Source: Carnegiea gigantea (taxonomy: Eukaryota > Streptophyta > Magnoliopsida > Caryophyllales > Cactaceae). Taken from it: DNA of 64,000 nt. The stretch covers positions 236,501-300,500 of the forward strand of contig JAKOGI010000572.1 in NCBI GenBank assembly GCA_029747015.1. Direction: 5' to 3'. The notes below the pieces were generated by a model. That model saw only the letters and a program-made list of their open reading frames with translations, did not search any database and was not told where the DNA came from. A program made the position numbers and the translations under genes. This document shows, one piece after another, positions 11,968 through 23,349 of this stretch. The number at the start of each line of letters is the position of its first letter. Within the stretch, counting starts at the first letter, position 1.

Positions 11968-12584
11968 TGTTAGGAAATAAAGGGGATAATAGGATGTGAC
12001 AATGCAACAGAATTCAACCAAGAACACAACGCAACAATGAAAAACAAGAATAAAGGACACAGGGAATTTTTACGTGGAAACCCAATGTGGGAAAAACCAC
12101 GGACGGCGACAGCACACAGACGAATTTCACTATGAGCAGAGTAGTACACCACAATCACTTCAGTGATTAAGAGCAGAATTACAATACTCTCAATTGTATT
12201 CTCTCACAAACAATCTCACTCTCTCAATGTGTATTCTATATTGGAGTACTGAAGTGTTTTGAAACAAGGCCCTAGACCCCCTTTATATAGGGTCTGTGAG
12301 GCAGGGTTTCCCCCTGAAAACCCTAGCTACCACCTTCCAAAAACCGCCACCAAAGCGCAACCCTAGCCGCCATCCGAAAGCGGCGGCGAGAAGACCCGAG
12401 GCACGACCGTGCCATGTGGCACGGTCACCCAGTGCCACATGGCACGACCGTGCCATATGGCACGGTGCCCCCGTGCCACTTTTCTGTCCCTCTCGTCTTC
12501 GGCTCTTCGTCTTGGCACGCCCGTGTCTGTGCAGCATGGGCTCCCCGTGCCGATACTCGAGATTTTGGGCCATAAAACCCAACA
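11968..12584 (-). repeat. 3' LTR of the copia element
   Basis: 617 bp; in element orientation it begins TGTTGGG and ends CTAACA. Contains three copies of a 14-bp palindrome at 12409-12422, 12432-12445 and 12450-12463, all variants of GTGCCACGTGGCAC, and a TATATAAA box near 12282-12289. Confidence 0.95.
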
Positions 12585-12684
12585 ATCTCCACCTTGGATC
12601 AAAATCTCCAATCTTCAACTTTCCGTCGCCATCGTCTCACCCCTAAGGGTGATGCCCCCTATGGGGCTATGCCCCGCAGGGCCC

Positions 12685-15123
12685 TCAGCAGCTGTGAACT
12701 CCCACTAAGTCCAAGCAATGCTCGAACTTAGCTGTAGGTAGTGGCTTTGTAAGCATGTCAGCAGGATTCTCGGAGGTGTGAACTTTCTTCATCATTATTT
12801 CTCCTGCAGCAACTGTGTCTCGTACATAATGATATTTGACGCTGATATGCTTGGTCTTCGAGTGGTAGGCATCATTCTTTGTCAGATGTATGGCACTCTG
12901 ACTATCAGAATATACCACAGCAGCAGATTGTGGTATTCCAAGCTCCATTACCAGTCCCTTTAGCCAGGTAGCTTCCTTCACCCCTTCAGTGGCAGCAATA
13001 TACTCAGCTTCTGTTGTGGACAGAGCTGCAATAGATTGTAAAGACGCTTTCCAAGAGATAGCGCCCCCACACATAGTAAAGATGTACCCAGATATGGACC
13101 TCCTCCTATCCAAATCACCAGCATAATCAGAATCAACATACCCTACTACATCAGATGTAGCAGCCTTGTTTCTATCAAATACCAGCCCTTTCCCCACAGT
13201 TCCCTTTACATACCGTAGGATCCATTTTACACCCTCCCAGTGGTCCTTTCCAGGATTATGCATATATCTGCTTACCACACTCACAGCATGTGATAAGTCT
13301 GGTCTGGTACAGACCATGGCATACATCAAACTCCCTACAGCACTAGAGTATGGTACATTGGACATTCTACCGATGTCCTCTTCCGTTTGCGGACAGCATT
13401 CCGCAGACAGTTGAAAATGTGCAGCAAGAGGGGTAGACACTGCCTTGCAGTCCCTCATTTTGAACTTGCTTAATACCTTCTCAAGATATTTTTCTTGAGA
13501 CAAGTATAATTTTCCCTCCTTTCGATCCCTGTGAATCTCCATGCCCAGTATCCTTTTAGCTGCACCTAAGTCTTTCATTTCGAATTCCTTACTGAGCTGA
13601 GATTTTAGCATGCTAATCAGGGTTTTATCTTTAGATGCAATTAGCATGTCATCAACATACAGTAGTAGATATATAAAGGACCCATCACCATATTGTCTAA
13701 AGTATACACAATTATCATATCTACTACGTATGTAATCATTATCAATCATAAACGTGTCAAAACGTTTATACCACTGCCTAGGAGCCTGCTTGAGTCCATA
13801 CAAGGACTTTTTCAACTTACATACCATGTGTTCCTTATCAGGAACAGCAAACCCTTCAGGTTGCTTCATATATATCTCCTCTTCCAGCTCACCATGCAGG
13901 AAGGCTGTTTTTACATCAAGCTGCTCCAACTCCAAGTTAAACAATGTCACAATAGATAACAATAATCGGATAGAGGTGTGTCTGACTACAGGAGAGAAAA
14001 CCTCATTGTAGTCTATACCTTCCCGTTGGTTGCAACCACGAACAACCAACCTTGCTTTCCACCTTGCATCCTCTACCCCAGGAATGCCCTCCTTCTTCTT
14101 GTATATCCATTTGGCAGTTAAGGCCCGTCGGCCTTTAGGCAGGTTACATAACTCCCAAGTCCCGTTTTTCTGCAGACTTTCCATTTCTTCTTGCATAGCC
14201 TGAATCCAGTTGGGTGAACTTGGGCAGGTGATGGCTTCAGTATAATTTGAAGGCTCAGTTCCTTCAGACACTTCCTCTGCAACAGAAAGTGCAAATGCTA
14301 TCAGCCCTTCATCATCGTTGTACCGGGCCGGTCTCCTGATCTCCCTGCGAGGACGATCACGTGCTATAGAGTGCTCAACCTCCTCCTGAGGTTGATTAGT
14401 GCTGATAGCCCCAGGCTCAGTGACCTGGACTTCCCTCATAGCTCCACCTTGAGCTGCAGCAGTCTCCAGCTCCACCTCCATGTTGGTGTCTTGCTGAGTT
14501 CCTGCATCAGTAGAAGGAACAGCAGCATTCTTTCTAGAAGATAATACATCAGACTCATTGAAAGTAACATCCCTACTTTGTATTACTTTCTTAGAATCAG
14601 GACACCACATACGATATCCCTTAGATTCACTAGCATACCCCAAAAACATACATTTAACTGCTCTAGGTGCTAGTTTTCCCTCATTTACATGAGCATACAC
14701 AGGACACCCAAATACCCTGAGATTAGAGTAGTCAACAGGATTACCTGACCATACTTCTTCTGGAATCTGAAACTCGATGGAGGAGTGTGGTGATCGATTC
14801 ACCAGGTAGCAGGCCGTAGAAATGGCCTCAGCCCAAAACGCTTTGCGATCCCAAAGCCCAGCAGTTGAAAGCAAACACCGTGCTTTCTCTAACAGCGTCC
14901 TGTTAATTCGTTCTGCGACCCCATTCTGTTGTGGTTTCCCGACCAAGGTTTTATGCCTGGCTATGCCGTTTGCTGTGCAGAACTCTTCAAACTCAGATTC
15001 AACAAACTCCAGGCCATTATCAGTCCTGAGTTTCTTGATCCTTTTGCCAGTCTGGTTCTCAACCAGAGCCTTGAATTTCTTGAACATTGAGAATGTCTCG
15101 TTTTTCTGTCTCAAGAAATACAC
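12685..15123 (-). pseudogene. copia pol, 3' part: integrase C-terminal half, reverse transcriptase, RNase H
   Basis: 812-codon open frame. Residues 1-100 carry the rest of the integrase core (LRTDNGLEF and the [16 protein letters not shown] block with its catalytic Glu region). A linker follows, then the reverse transcriptase (from about residue 330; [14 protein letters not shown] encoded at 13648-13659) and the RNase H ([23 protein letters not shown]). It ends with a complete NPADMLTK tail. The N-terminal part of the polyprotein lies upstream in another frame (15111-16694); the break is a one-base loss in a short A/T run near 15131-15137. Apart from that the frame is fully open, in keeping with the nearly identical LTRs. 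Confidence 0.93.
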
Positions 15124-16694
15124 CCAAACTTTCGTGAGAAATCATCAACAAATGTTAACATGTAACGCTTACCTCCCATCGAAGGTACCTTAGAGGGACC
15201 CCACAAATCAGAATGTATGTAGTCCAGGACCCCCTGAGTACGGTGACTAGCCTTTGAGAAACTTACCCTTTTCTGTTTCCCAAATACGCAGTGATCACAA
15301 AAATCCAACTTACCCGTACTAGCGTTACCAAGACAACCTTTCTTACCCAGAATGGTCATCCCTTTCTCACTCATATGGCCCAGCCTCATGTGCCATAACA
15401 TCGTCTCATCTGCTGTACCTACAGCAGCTGCTCCTGTAACTGTGGCTCCCTGCAGGATGTAGAGACTGCCCTGCCTCAGTCCCTTCATCATCACCATGGC
15501 TCCTTTAGCCACCTTTAGAGCTCCATTCTCCATGACGATTCTGCAACCATTAGACTCAAGAGTTTCCAAGGAAATCAAGCAACGAGTCATATCAGGAATA
15601 TGACGCACTTTAGACAATGTTCTAATAGTGCCATCATGGGTTCTGATCTGGACTGTACCTATCCCTGCAACCTTGCATTCACTATCATTGCCCATAAGTA
15701 CCACCCCAGAATCCACAGACTCATAAGTAACGAACCAGTCCCTATGAGGATACATGTGGAATGTGCAAACAGAATCCAAGATCCAATTGTTATCCACCCC
15801 TTTCCCAGAGGTGGTAGCTAAAGAAGTAGCAAGCAGAACATCCCCATCTGACTCAGACTCTACCACACAGTCAGCAGTAGCAGTTTTTCCCGTTTCCTCA
15901 TTCTTGTTCTTTAGCTTCCAACAATTAGCCTTTATGTGACCCAATTTTTTGCAAAAGTGGCAGGTTTTATTAGCATGAGGATTTCTTGATTTAGAATGGC
16001 TCTTCCTATTACCGTTTCCCTTCTTCTCAGTTGTCCTACCCCTAACAGCCAGCCCTTCACCCTGGTCAGCATGAATGTCATGGTCAAACTTTTCTTTTGA
16101 AAGAAGGTTAGCCTTGACATCTTCAAACGATATAGTATCCGTGTTACTATACAGCATGATTTCTTTAAAGTGTTTATATGAAGGGGGTAGTGAGACAACA
16201 AGCAAGGTGGCTTTATCCTCATCATCAATTTTTACATCCAGACTTTCCAAATCAACTAGAATTGAATTGAAATCATTCAGATGTTTCTGGACAGGCGTAC
16301 CTTCAGCCATACGACAGGTGTACACCCTTTCTTTTAGCCTGATCTTATTGGCTAGACTCTTTGTCATATATAGTTCTTCTAGCCTAGCCCAAAGGTCAAC
16401 AACAGTTACCTTATCAAGAACCTCGCGGAGCATGTGAGGTGCCAGACATAGTTGTATGGCTGAAACTGCCTTCAGCTCCAGTTCCTCCCATTCCTCATCT
16501 GTCAACTTCCCACGCCTTTTCTGCTGATCCTCAGCCCACTTTTCATCCGTTGTGCCTGTAGGTTTGACGTGAGGTCCCTGCAGGACCTTCCACAGCCCGT
16601 GCTGGATGAGGACCGCCCTCATCTGCACCTTCCAGAGATTAAAGCTAATCTCCCCGTCGAATTTCTGTATGTCCACCTTCATGATTAAAGACAT
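15111..16694 (-). pseudogene. copia gag, protease and integrase N-terminal half
   Basis: Open frame of about 527 codons from the ATG at 16694; an upstream in-frame GTG would start inside the primer site. Gag (UBN2-type capsid) fills the first 210 residues. A CCHC zinc knuckle (CHFCKKLGHIKANC) follows, then the protease region where the catalytic D-S-G reads D-S-V (WILDSVCTFH), and then the GAG-pre-integrase HHCC zinc finger (LWHMRLGHMSEKG ... CDHC). The integrase core starts ([16 protein letters not shown]) and is cut by the frameshift. Both the DSV change and the frameshift should block autonomous mobility, although enzymes supplied in trans could still move this copy. Confidence 0.92.
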
Positions 16695-16705
16695 CCTACA
16701 ACCTC

Positions 16706-16717
16706 GCTCTGATACCA
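16706..16717 (-). other. Primer binding site, initiator tRNA-Met
   Basis: On the minus strand TGGTATCAGAGC lies two bases after the 5' LTR. It is a perfect match to the complement of the plant initiator tRNA-Met 3' end, the usual primer of Ty1/copia elements. Confidence 0.95.
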
Positions 16718-16719
16718 CT

Positions 16720-17336
16720 TGTTAGGAAATAAAGGGGATAATAGGATGTGACAATGCAACAGAATTCAACCAAGAACACAACGCAACAATGAAAAACAAG
16801 AATAAAGGACACAGGGAATTTTTACGTGGAAACCCAATGTGGGAAAAACCACGGACGGCGACAGCACACCGACGAATTTCACTATGAGCAGAGTAGTACA
16901 CCACAATCACTTCAGTGATTAAGAGCAGAATTACAATACTCTCAATTGTATTCTCTCACAAACAATCTCACTCTCTCAATGTGTATTCTATATTGGAGTA
17001 CTGAAGTGTTTTGAAACAAGGCCCTAGACCCCCTTTATATAGGGTCTGTGAGGCAGGGTTTCCCCTTGAAAACCCTAGCTACCACCTTCCAAAAACCGCC
17101 ACCAAAGCGCAACCCTAGCCGCCATCCGAAAGCGGCGGCGAGAAGACCCGAGGCACGACCGTGCCACGTGGCACGGTCACCCAGTGCCACATGGCACGAC
17201 CGTGCCATATGGCACGGTGCCCCCGTGCCACTTTTCTGTCCCTCTCGTCTTCGGCTCTTCGTCTTGGCACGCCCGTGTCTGTGCAGCATGGGCTCCCCGT
17301 GCCGATACTCGAGATTTTGGGCCATGAAACCCAACA
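16720..17336 (-). repeat. 5' LTR of the copia element
   Basis: 617 bp. TATATAAA at 17034-17041 (minus strand) is the likely core promoter. Upstream of it in U3 are three GTGCCAYRTGGCAC palindromes (17161-17174, 17184-17197, 17202-17215); the first is the intact GTGCCACGTGGCAC and contains the canonical G-box GCCACGTGGC. Confidence 0.95.
17161..17215 (-). promoter_or_regulatory. Triple G-box-like palindrome array in U3 of copia 5' LTR
   Basis: Three 14-bp palindromes in 55 bp: GTGCCACGTGGCAC, GTGCCACATGGCAC and GTGCCATATGGCAC. The second and third equal the first with one or two CpG-decay changes. The array lies about 120-175 bp upstream of the TATA box. G-boxes (CACGTG) are bound by plant bZIP and bHLH factors; use as an LTR enhancer is an inference. 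Confidence 0.6.
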
Positions 17337-17341
17337 ATGGA

Positions 17342-19409
17342 TGTTGGAGCTTGCTTGGTTAACTGAATGAGCTCTGCTCAGGCTCGCAATTTAGCAAACC
17401 ATTAAGCTCGCTTGTTCATGAAGGGTCGTTGACTCATGAGCTAGCTTTACTCGGATTGGCTAGGCCTCTACATTTTCTCTAATCGAAAATATAATATTTT
17501 GAAACAAAAATTCTTGGGTGTAACTGTCTCATATAAGGTTTATTGTATGTCAATTTATTGGACTCTTTAAAGGATTTTTTTTTTGAGGTTTTGTAGTGAC
17601 TAATAATATTTTGGAGTGACTTAAAATTAGGGTGACTAATAGTTCATTTAGATGTAACTATAATAAACAGTCATCCCTAAATGAAATATTAGTCACCCCA
17701 ATTAATTATTAATAGTCACCATAAATATATCCACCTCATGATATGTCTTACATGAAATAGATTCATACAAGACTTGCTATATTTCTTATTCCAATTCAAA
17801 GAGTTCAAATTTTAAATATTTGAAATAATCATCCTGATGCAGTTTGCAAGGTTTCGTCTTTCAAATCGTTCCGCCACATCCCGTTTCCATATTATCAACC
17901 TCAATTTGCATATTACTATAGCTACAACTTGCAAGAGAACGAAAAGGGAGAACAAAATGGAGAAACTACCTCGTTATAGATAACCTCGTCCATCTTGAAA
18001 ATCCTCCTCCCCGTGCCTTTAGACCATCAACTTGTACTTTTTCTTTGGCGGAGATCAAACCCCAAAAATTGATCCAACTTTTTTCACGGGAGACTTGTAA
18101 AAACATGGACGGACAGAATGCAGGGGCTAAGGCACCTGAGGAAGCAACTAACAGCCTAAAATTGAAGTTCTAATGAATCACGGACATTGATCACCTTGGA
18201 AGCTTATTACAAATCAAAAATCATATCTAAAAGAAAACGCCAATAAAACAACACCTTGGAGCTCGTCATCTTAATTACAATTTCCTACATTACCAAGAAA
18301 GTAAAGATGAAAGCCTCCATACCCACAAATAAACGACCATATTTCTTTCAAAAGTACCTAGATTCATCACCCAGATGAACCTCAAATTTTTGATAGGATT
18401 ATCACATCATTTTTCTCCTGCTTTTGTCTCCTAGAAAGTCTCCAAGGAGATGTAGTTCAAGGGATTGAGGAGCAAAACGTGCGCTTGACTTGATATCCTC
18501 ACTCCATTGCTGCAGCTTCACCAATAAGAGCATGTTTGCTTGACTTACACACCTTTCTTTCCTGCCTCCACTCTGGCATCCACCACCATTTCCGTCGCTA
18601 GGTTGTCCAATTTGGTCCATAGGTCCTTAGCGACAAGCTAATCAGTGACTCAAGTATTCTGCGGCAAGTTATGTCGCTGATTTAATCTCAGTGACTCAAG
18701 TATTCTGTGGCCAGTTATTTTCAAGCCAATATTGTATTTAATCTCATTCGTTTTTATTTATTGTTTAAGCAGGGTTTATAAACCTTTTCTAAATTTATCA
18801 CTCACTCTCTCATCCTAACATCAATTATTCAAACACCATTGCCGTGTCCTCCAATTGCCATGAACTTGCCCCAGCCCTCCCTTCAGTTGTGTGTGCCTGC
18901 CTCATTCTATCTGACAATAGCGATTTCCCTAAAAACCAATGGCATAGCAATAATAGTAACAACAAACTACTGGTATAATGTGTTCAATCTGCTATGGTGA
19001 ACTTTGACACCATGATCAAGAAAGTTGTAAAAGTAAGCAAAATTGCATTTAAGATTGGACTTATGAGCTGATAGAATAATGTCATAAAAAACCAAAGAAG
19101 CATTCCTTGCAGCAACCTCTCCAAATTAATGAAATCGAACACCCCCAGCCGTTTTTGTTGATCCTCCACAAACCGAAATCCCTCTCCCCCAATTCATCAT
19201 GTTGTTGAGAATCCTCTCTAAAATTTCTTCCCCCAAAAAAAAAAAAAAAAGAGAGAGAGAGAGTTTCGACAGAAAACATTACCCAAATACAAAATGCCCA
19301 CAGCCGTAGAAGGAAAATTAGAAAGGAAAAAAAAAAAAATGAGAACCTGGTTGGAGGATAGGATACCAAGTCCATGTACAATTTAACGATAATTCCCTAT
19401 TGCACCCTG
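17342..19409. other. Intergenic stretch; decayed transposon fragments, no supported gene
   Basis: The first 130 bp continue the repeat text interrupted by the copia element. A strong inverted repeat sits at 17626-17702. Minus-strand ORFs at 18402-18620 and 18984-19169 were examined: neither shows a family motif, and homopolymer A and GA runs at 19234-19262 and 19328-19340 break the second region. They could be remnants of a gene but I cannot support that. Confidence 0.45.
17626..17702. repeat. Inverted repeat (hairpin), probable MITE core
   Basis: Arms of 25 bp (17626-17650 and 17678-17702) match at 23 of 25 positions around a 27-bp loop. Looser copies of GTGACTAATA just outside (about 17594-17605 and near 17712-17721 on the other strand) extend the symmetry. 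It looks like a small palindromic DNA transposon; no clear target duplication was found. Confidence 0.6.
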
Positions 19410-19517
19410 TGAGTTTTTGGGAAGTGTTTGGCTCACCTAAAATGGGAATTAGGCGTTGTATTATATAGAAGTGAAAATTACAATGAATTTACATCATAGT
19501 CTTTGTCCTCTATTACA
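19410..19517 (-). repeat. 3' LTR (108 bp) of the old copia element
   Basis: Begins TGAGTTTTTGGG and ends CTATTACA on the plus strand; its partner is 24332-24439. The adjacent complement of GATTGAGGGG is the purine tract. Confidence 0.85.
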
Positions 19518-19781
19518 ACCCCTCAATCTACACAGGAGGAGACAAATAGACAGATTGCACTTTAAGAAAGAAAATTGACTAGAAGACAACCCTTTGGTAA
19601 AAATATCAGCGAGCTGAAACTTAGTAGGAACATAATGCACTACAACATCACCATGAGCAACCCGTTCACAAACAAATGATAATCCACAGCAATGTTGTCA
19701 CACATCACACGAGTACGGGCAGAAAGTACAATCCCTATTTCAGTAAGCAATTTACAAATCCAAGCAATTTCAGCAACAATG

Positions 19782-20950
19782 TATGCAACTACACCTGTCA
19801 ATTCAGGCGGGTAGGTCAAAATACGGGTCTGGCATATTCAGGTTCGGATAAAATGCAGGTCGGGTGTATTTCGAGTTCGGGTAAAATAAGAGCGGGCGTA
19901 TTTCGGTTTTACGAGTTTCGGATCAAGCCAACGAGTTTGAAGCGCCTTGTTGGTGAATTATTTCGTTTTGTGTCAAAATCAAAAATTCGACATATTTATT
20001 ACTTAAAATTTTCTGTATTTAATGAACAAGCATTGTAATTGTAATTTTTTCAAAGAATATCAAAAATATCCAAACTTTCAACATGATCTATGAAATTCAT
20101 GTATGGGTGGACAATGAGCCATGTTTGGATGGGTTGGCCAGTATATTAAAATATTAATAATTGATCGGCTCATTCATGGGTCGACCAATCTAAAGTATCT
20201 GAACGAGTCGGAGCGGCTCAATCCATTAATAGCCCATTTAATAATTTGATATTTCGTTAATTAACCTAGTATTACCTAATCAGGCATGCTTTATTAGTAC
20301 GTCGATCCTAACACGAGCATAAGTTGGTCCATTGCCCAACATTGCATCAGATTCGAGACCAATTAGAAGGAATCCAAATGAAAGAATATTATATATGAAC
20401 AAGATATTATAATTATCTATTAATTCTAAAATCAAAATTTTAGATTATTATGGAATAATCTTATTTAAAATGTGATGAGATATATTTATTTTATTAAGAA
20501 TATAATGGTATGACTCGTACATTTTCAATAGCTATCTAATTTGAAATTATTTTTTAATATTAGAGGTCATTCATGGCCATTTTCTAAAATTGTACAATTT
20601 ATATGTCGTATATGACATTGTTTTATGGGGAAAAAACGGGAACATTTGTCTAATTTGCAAAGGGATGTGATAATTGTATAACGTCTTTCTAAACAATTTG
20701 TTATAATGAAAAACTATTACGTTAAGAGAAAAAAATTAAAGAAAATAAAAAGTAAGTATGTAATATTCGGGTCCAGCGGGTAGGTTCGGGATTGGGTTTA
20801 GGGCAAGTTTGATCCAAAAATTGACCGACTTTTCAGGTTCAGTTTATTTCAGGTTCGGGTCGAGAAAATCGCATTCAGAATCCAAAACTTTCGGGCAGGT
20901 CCATGTCGGGTTTTCGGGTTGGGTCAATTTTTACCAGGTCTATATGTAAT
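19782..20950. mobile_element. hAT-like non-autonomous transposon inserted in copia RNase H
   Basis: 1153-bp element (19790-20942). Its ends are TACACCTGTCAATTC and, reverse-complemented, TAGACCTGGTAAAAATTG. An 8-bp target duplication with two transitions flanks it (TATGCAAC and TATGTAAT), as expected for hAT. Subterminal regions are rich in GGGTCGGGTTCGG-type repeats. No transposase is present. It separates the RNase H motif SSTEAEYRA (right side) from the downstream AEIAWICKLL region (left side). A second copy lies at about 58342-59487. Confidence 0.75.
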
Positions 20951-21199
20951 AGCTCTATACTCAGCTTCAGTAGATGATTTTGAAACCGAAGGTTGCTTCT
21001 TCGAGCGCTAGGCTATAAGATTGGGTCCAAAGAATACTGCGTAAGTTGTGGTGGATCGACATGTATCCCTACAGCCCGCCCAATCAGCATCAGAGTATGC
21101 TAAATCAGAGATAGAGTAGCAGCAGGTCGAAGGTAGATTCTATCATTTAAGGTACCATTTAAGTACCTAAAAATATGCTTAACAGCAGAAAGATGAGCA

Positions 21200-22117
21200 C
21201 TACGGGGTGGCATGAATAAATTGGGTAACTACATGAACTGCATATGCAATGTCAGGACGAGTCATGGTTAAGTATTGCAATACACCTACCATACTTCTGT
21301 ACTCAATGGGGTCTGCGAGTAACTCACCATCCAAGAGAGTGAGAGTGGTCTGGGCAACAATAGGAGTGCGAACAGGTTTACAAGTATGAAAATGAAATTT
21401 GAGAAGAAAGTAAGAGATGTATTTGTGCTGAGACAAAAACAAACCCAGGGAAGAACGAGTGACCTGCACTCCCAAAAAATAATGAAGATCTCCTAAATCT
21501 TTCATAGCAAATTGCTGGGAAAGAGTGGAGATAAAAGGGGAGAGGAGAGAAATAGGGCTACCAGTGAGAACAATGTCGTCAATATAAAGACGAAGAATGA
21601 TAATGTGAGTATCATGACAAAAAGCAAATATGAATGGATTAGACTGGCTGCAAGTGAATCCATGTGTGAGTAAAAAACTACTAAAGCGATGAAATCAACC
21701 CCTAAGAACTTGTTTCAAGCTATAGATAGCCTTTTTGAGACGGTACATATAAGAGGGAAAACGGGAATCAACAAAGCCAGGAGGTTGACGCATGTATACT
21801 TTTTTAGTGAGAAGACTATGAAGAAAAGCACTCTTAACATCAAGTTGACGTATAGGCCAACGTTTGGTAATAGCAATGGATAAAATAAGATGGATGGTTG
21901 CGGGACGAACAACAGGAGCAAAAGTTTTATGGAAGTCAATACCTGCTTCCTGATGATTCCTTCCAGCAACCAGTCTTGCTTTGTAGCATTCCAGAGGCCC
22001 ATCATAATGTATTTTATCCAAAAAAATCCACTTACTCACCACTAAAATATGAGCATCAGATGGTGGCATAAGTTCTAACGTGTTATTGGAAATTAAAGCT
22101 ACAAACTCATCAATCAT
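21200..22117 (-). pseudogene. Reverse transcriptase remnant of the old copia element
   Basis: Fragments in different frames. 21695-22117 carries the N-terminal RT blocks (KTFAPVVRPATIH, RQLDVKSAFLH). The catalytic YIDD is encoded at 21575-21586 in the gap between the two longest frames. 21200-21505 carries the C-terminal part (KDLGDLHYFLGVQV, TRPDIAYAV). Stops and frameshifts make it non-functional. Confidence 0.88.
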
Positions 22118-22267
22118 TGCCGCTTTCCACTTAGGATTAAAGATAGCTTCCTCAAAGGAAGAAGGTTCAAACTCAGGGGAGACACGCGAGATGAGCTAGG
22201 GGGAGACCGCAGTGGACCGGGAGTGAGGACAAGACTCAAACACAAGACCAGGGGGTTGGGACTAAGA

Positions 22268-23347
22268 CTAAGCAATGACACGTGCAGACGTGAGAGACAT
22301 TGACTCAGGAGACGGGGCCGAAGACTGAGCAACACAAGTAAATGAAAGAATGTCATAAAGCATGTGACTATGGTGTTGCGGGATAGTGGCATGAGTTGAG
22401 GATAATTTAGAATGTGGAAAAATATTTTCATGAAAGACCATATGTCGACTTATATAAATCTTGCCAGTTTTGGGATCATAACAATGGTAACCTTTGTATT
22501 GATTTGCATATCCTATGACAACACATTTAACGAACCCAAGTTGGAGTTTATTGGAGGAAGAAACAGTAATCTTAGGAAAACACTCACAACTAAAAGTGTG
22601 TAAAAATGTGTAATTAGGAATACAATTAAACAATTTTTCAAAAGGAGATTTGTTATCCACAAGAGGTGTAGGTGGACGATTAATCATAAAAACAACAACA
22701 AAGGCCGCTTCCACCTAATAAGTAGAAGGAAGCAGAGATTAAATTAGGAAGGTTCGAATCATGTCTAAAATGTGCTTATACTTACGTTCTGCTACACCGT
22801 TCTGTGCCTGATTATCAGGATAAGATTTGCGAAAAAGAATACCAGATGCTAAACAGTGATCCTTAAGAGAATTGTTATCAAACTCAAGGCCTCCATCACA
22901 CTCAAAAGTTTTAATTTTCTGGTCAAAATGATTTTCTACCAGTTTCTGAAACTAAAGAAAAGTTGAAACGACTTCTGACTTATGTTTTATAGGATATAAC
23001 CAACTGAAGTGAGAGTAGTCATCCACAAATAGCACATAATATCGAAAATATTTAATAAAATCACGTGGAGCTTCCCCAACATCAAAATGAATAATGTGTA
23101 ATGGAGTTTTGGAATAATGATCAACTAAAGAAAAAGGTGACTTTTGAGATTTAGCAAGATGACATGTAACACAATTGTCCTGAAAAACAGAAGCATGAAT
23201 ATTTTTATTTTTTCTAAGGGTATCTAAAACTCCCATGCCACAATGACCCAGTCTTCGATGCAATACTTCTCCAAAATTATTCAAAACAGTGAATACATGA
23301 ACATGCTTGGGAAGATGCCTAAGAGAAACTAGATAAACATTATCCAT
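22268..23347 (-). pseudogene. Integrase remnant of the old copia element
   Basis: 22952-23347 has the HHCC zinc finger (LHRRLGHCGMG, CVTCHLAKS) and the start of the core (HFDVGEAP, LFVDDYSHFSW). 22268-22714 has the core C-terminus and the conserved copia C-terminal block (FEKLFNCIPNY, GYANQYKGYHCYD). The 240 bp between them hold the rest of the core in broken frames. Confidence 0.87.
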
Positions 23348-23349
23348 TT

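Larger units (their letters stand above)
11963..17341 (-). mobile_element. Ty1/copia retrotransposon, Tork/Tnt1-like, nearly intact
   Basis: Complete minus-strand element. Two 617-bp LTRs (11968-12584 and 16720-17336) are bounded by a perfect target duplication ATGGA (11963-11967, 17337-17341). An initiator-Met primer site and a purine tract (complement of CTCCACCTTGG, 12588-12598) are present. I counted four differences between the LTRs (0.65%), so insertion is recent; at 1.3e-8 substitutions per site per year that is about 0.25 million years. The coding part has canonical copia order gag-protease-integrase-RT-RNase H, split by one frameshift. RT and RNase H resemble Tnt1 (for example [20 protein letters not shown]), which suggests the Tork lineage. 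Confidence 0.96.

Noticed and set aside
12283..12708. Several ORFs of 80-116 codons on both strands, repeated at 17035-17370
   Set aside because: Copies of the copia LTR; the frames arise from the GC-rich palindrome array.
18402..19381. Minus-strand ORFs of 61-99 codons
   Set aside because: No recognisable motif; broken by A and GA homopolymers; cannot be joined into one gene model by sequence alone.
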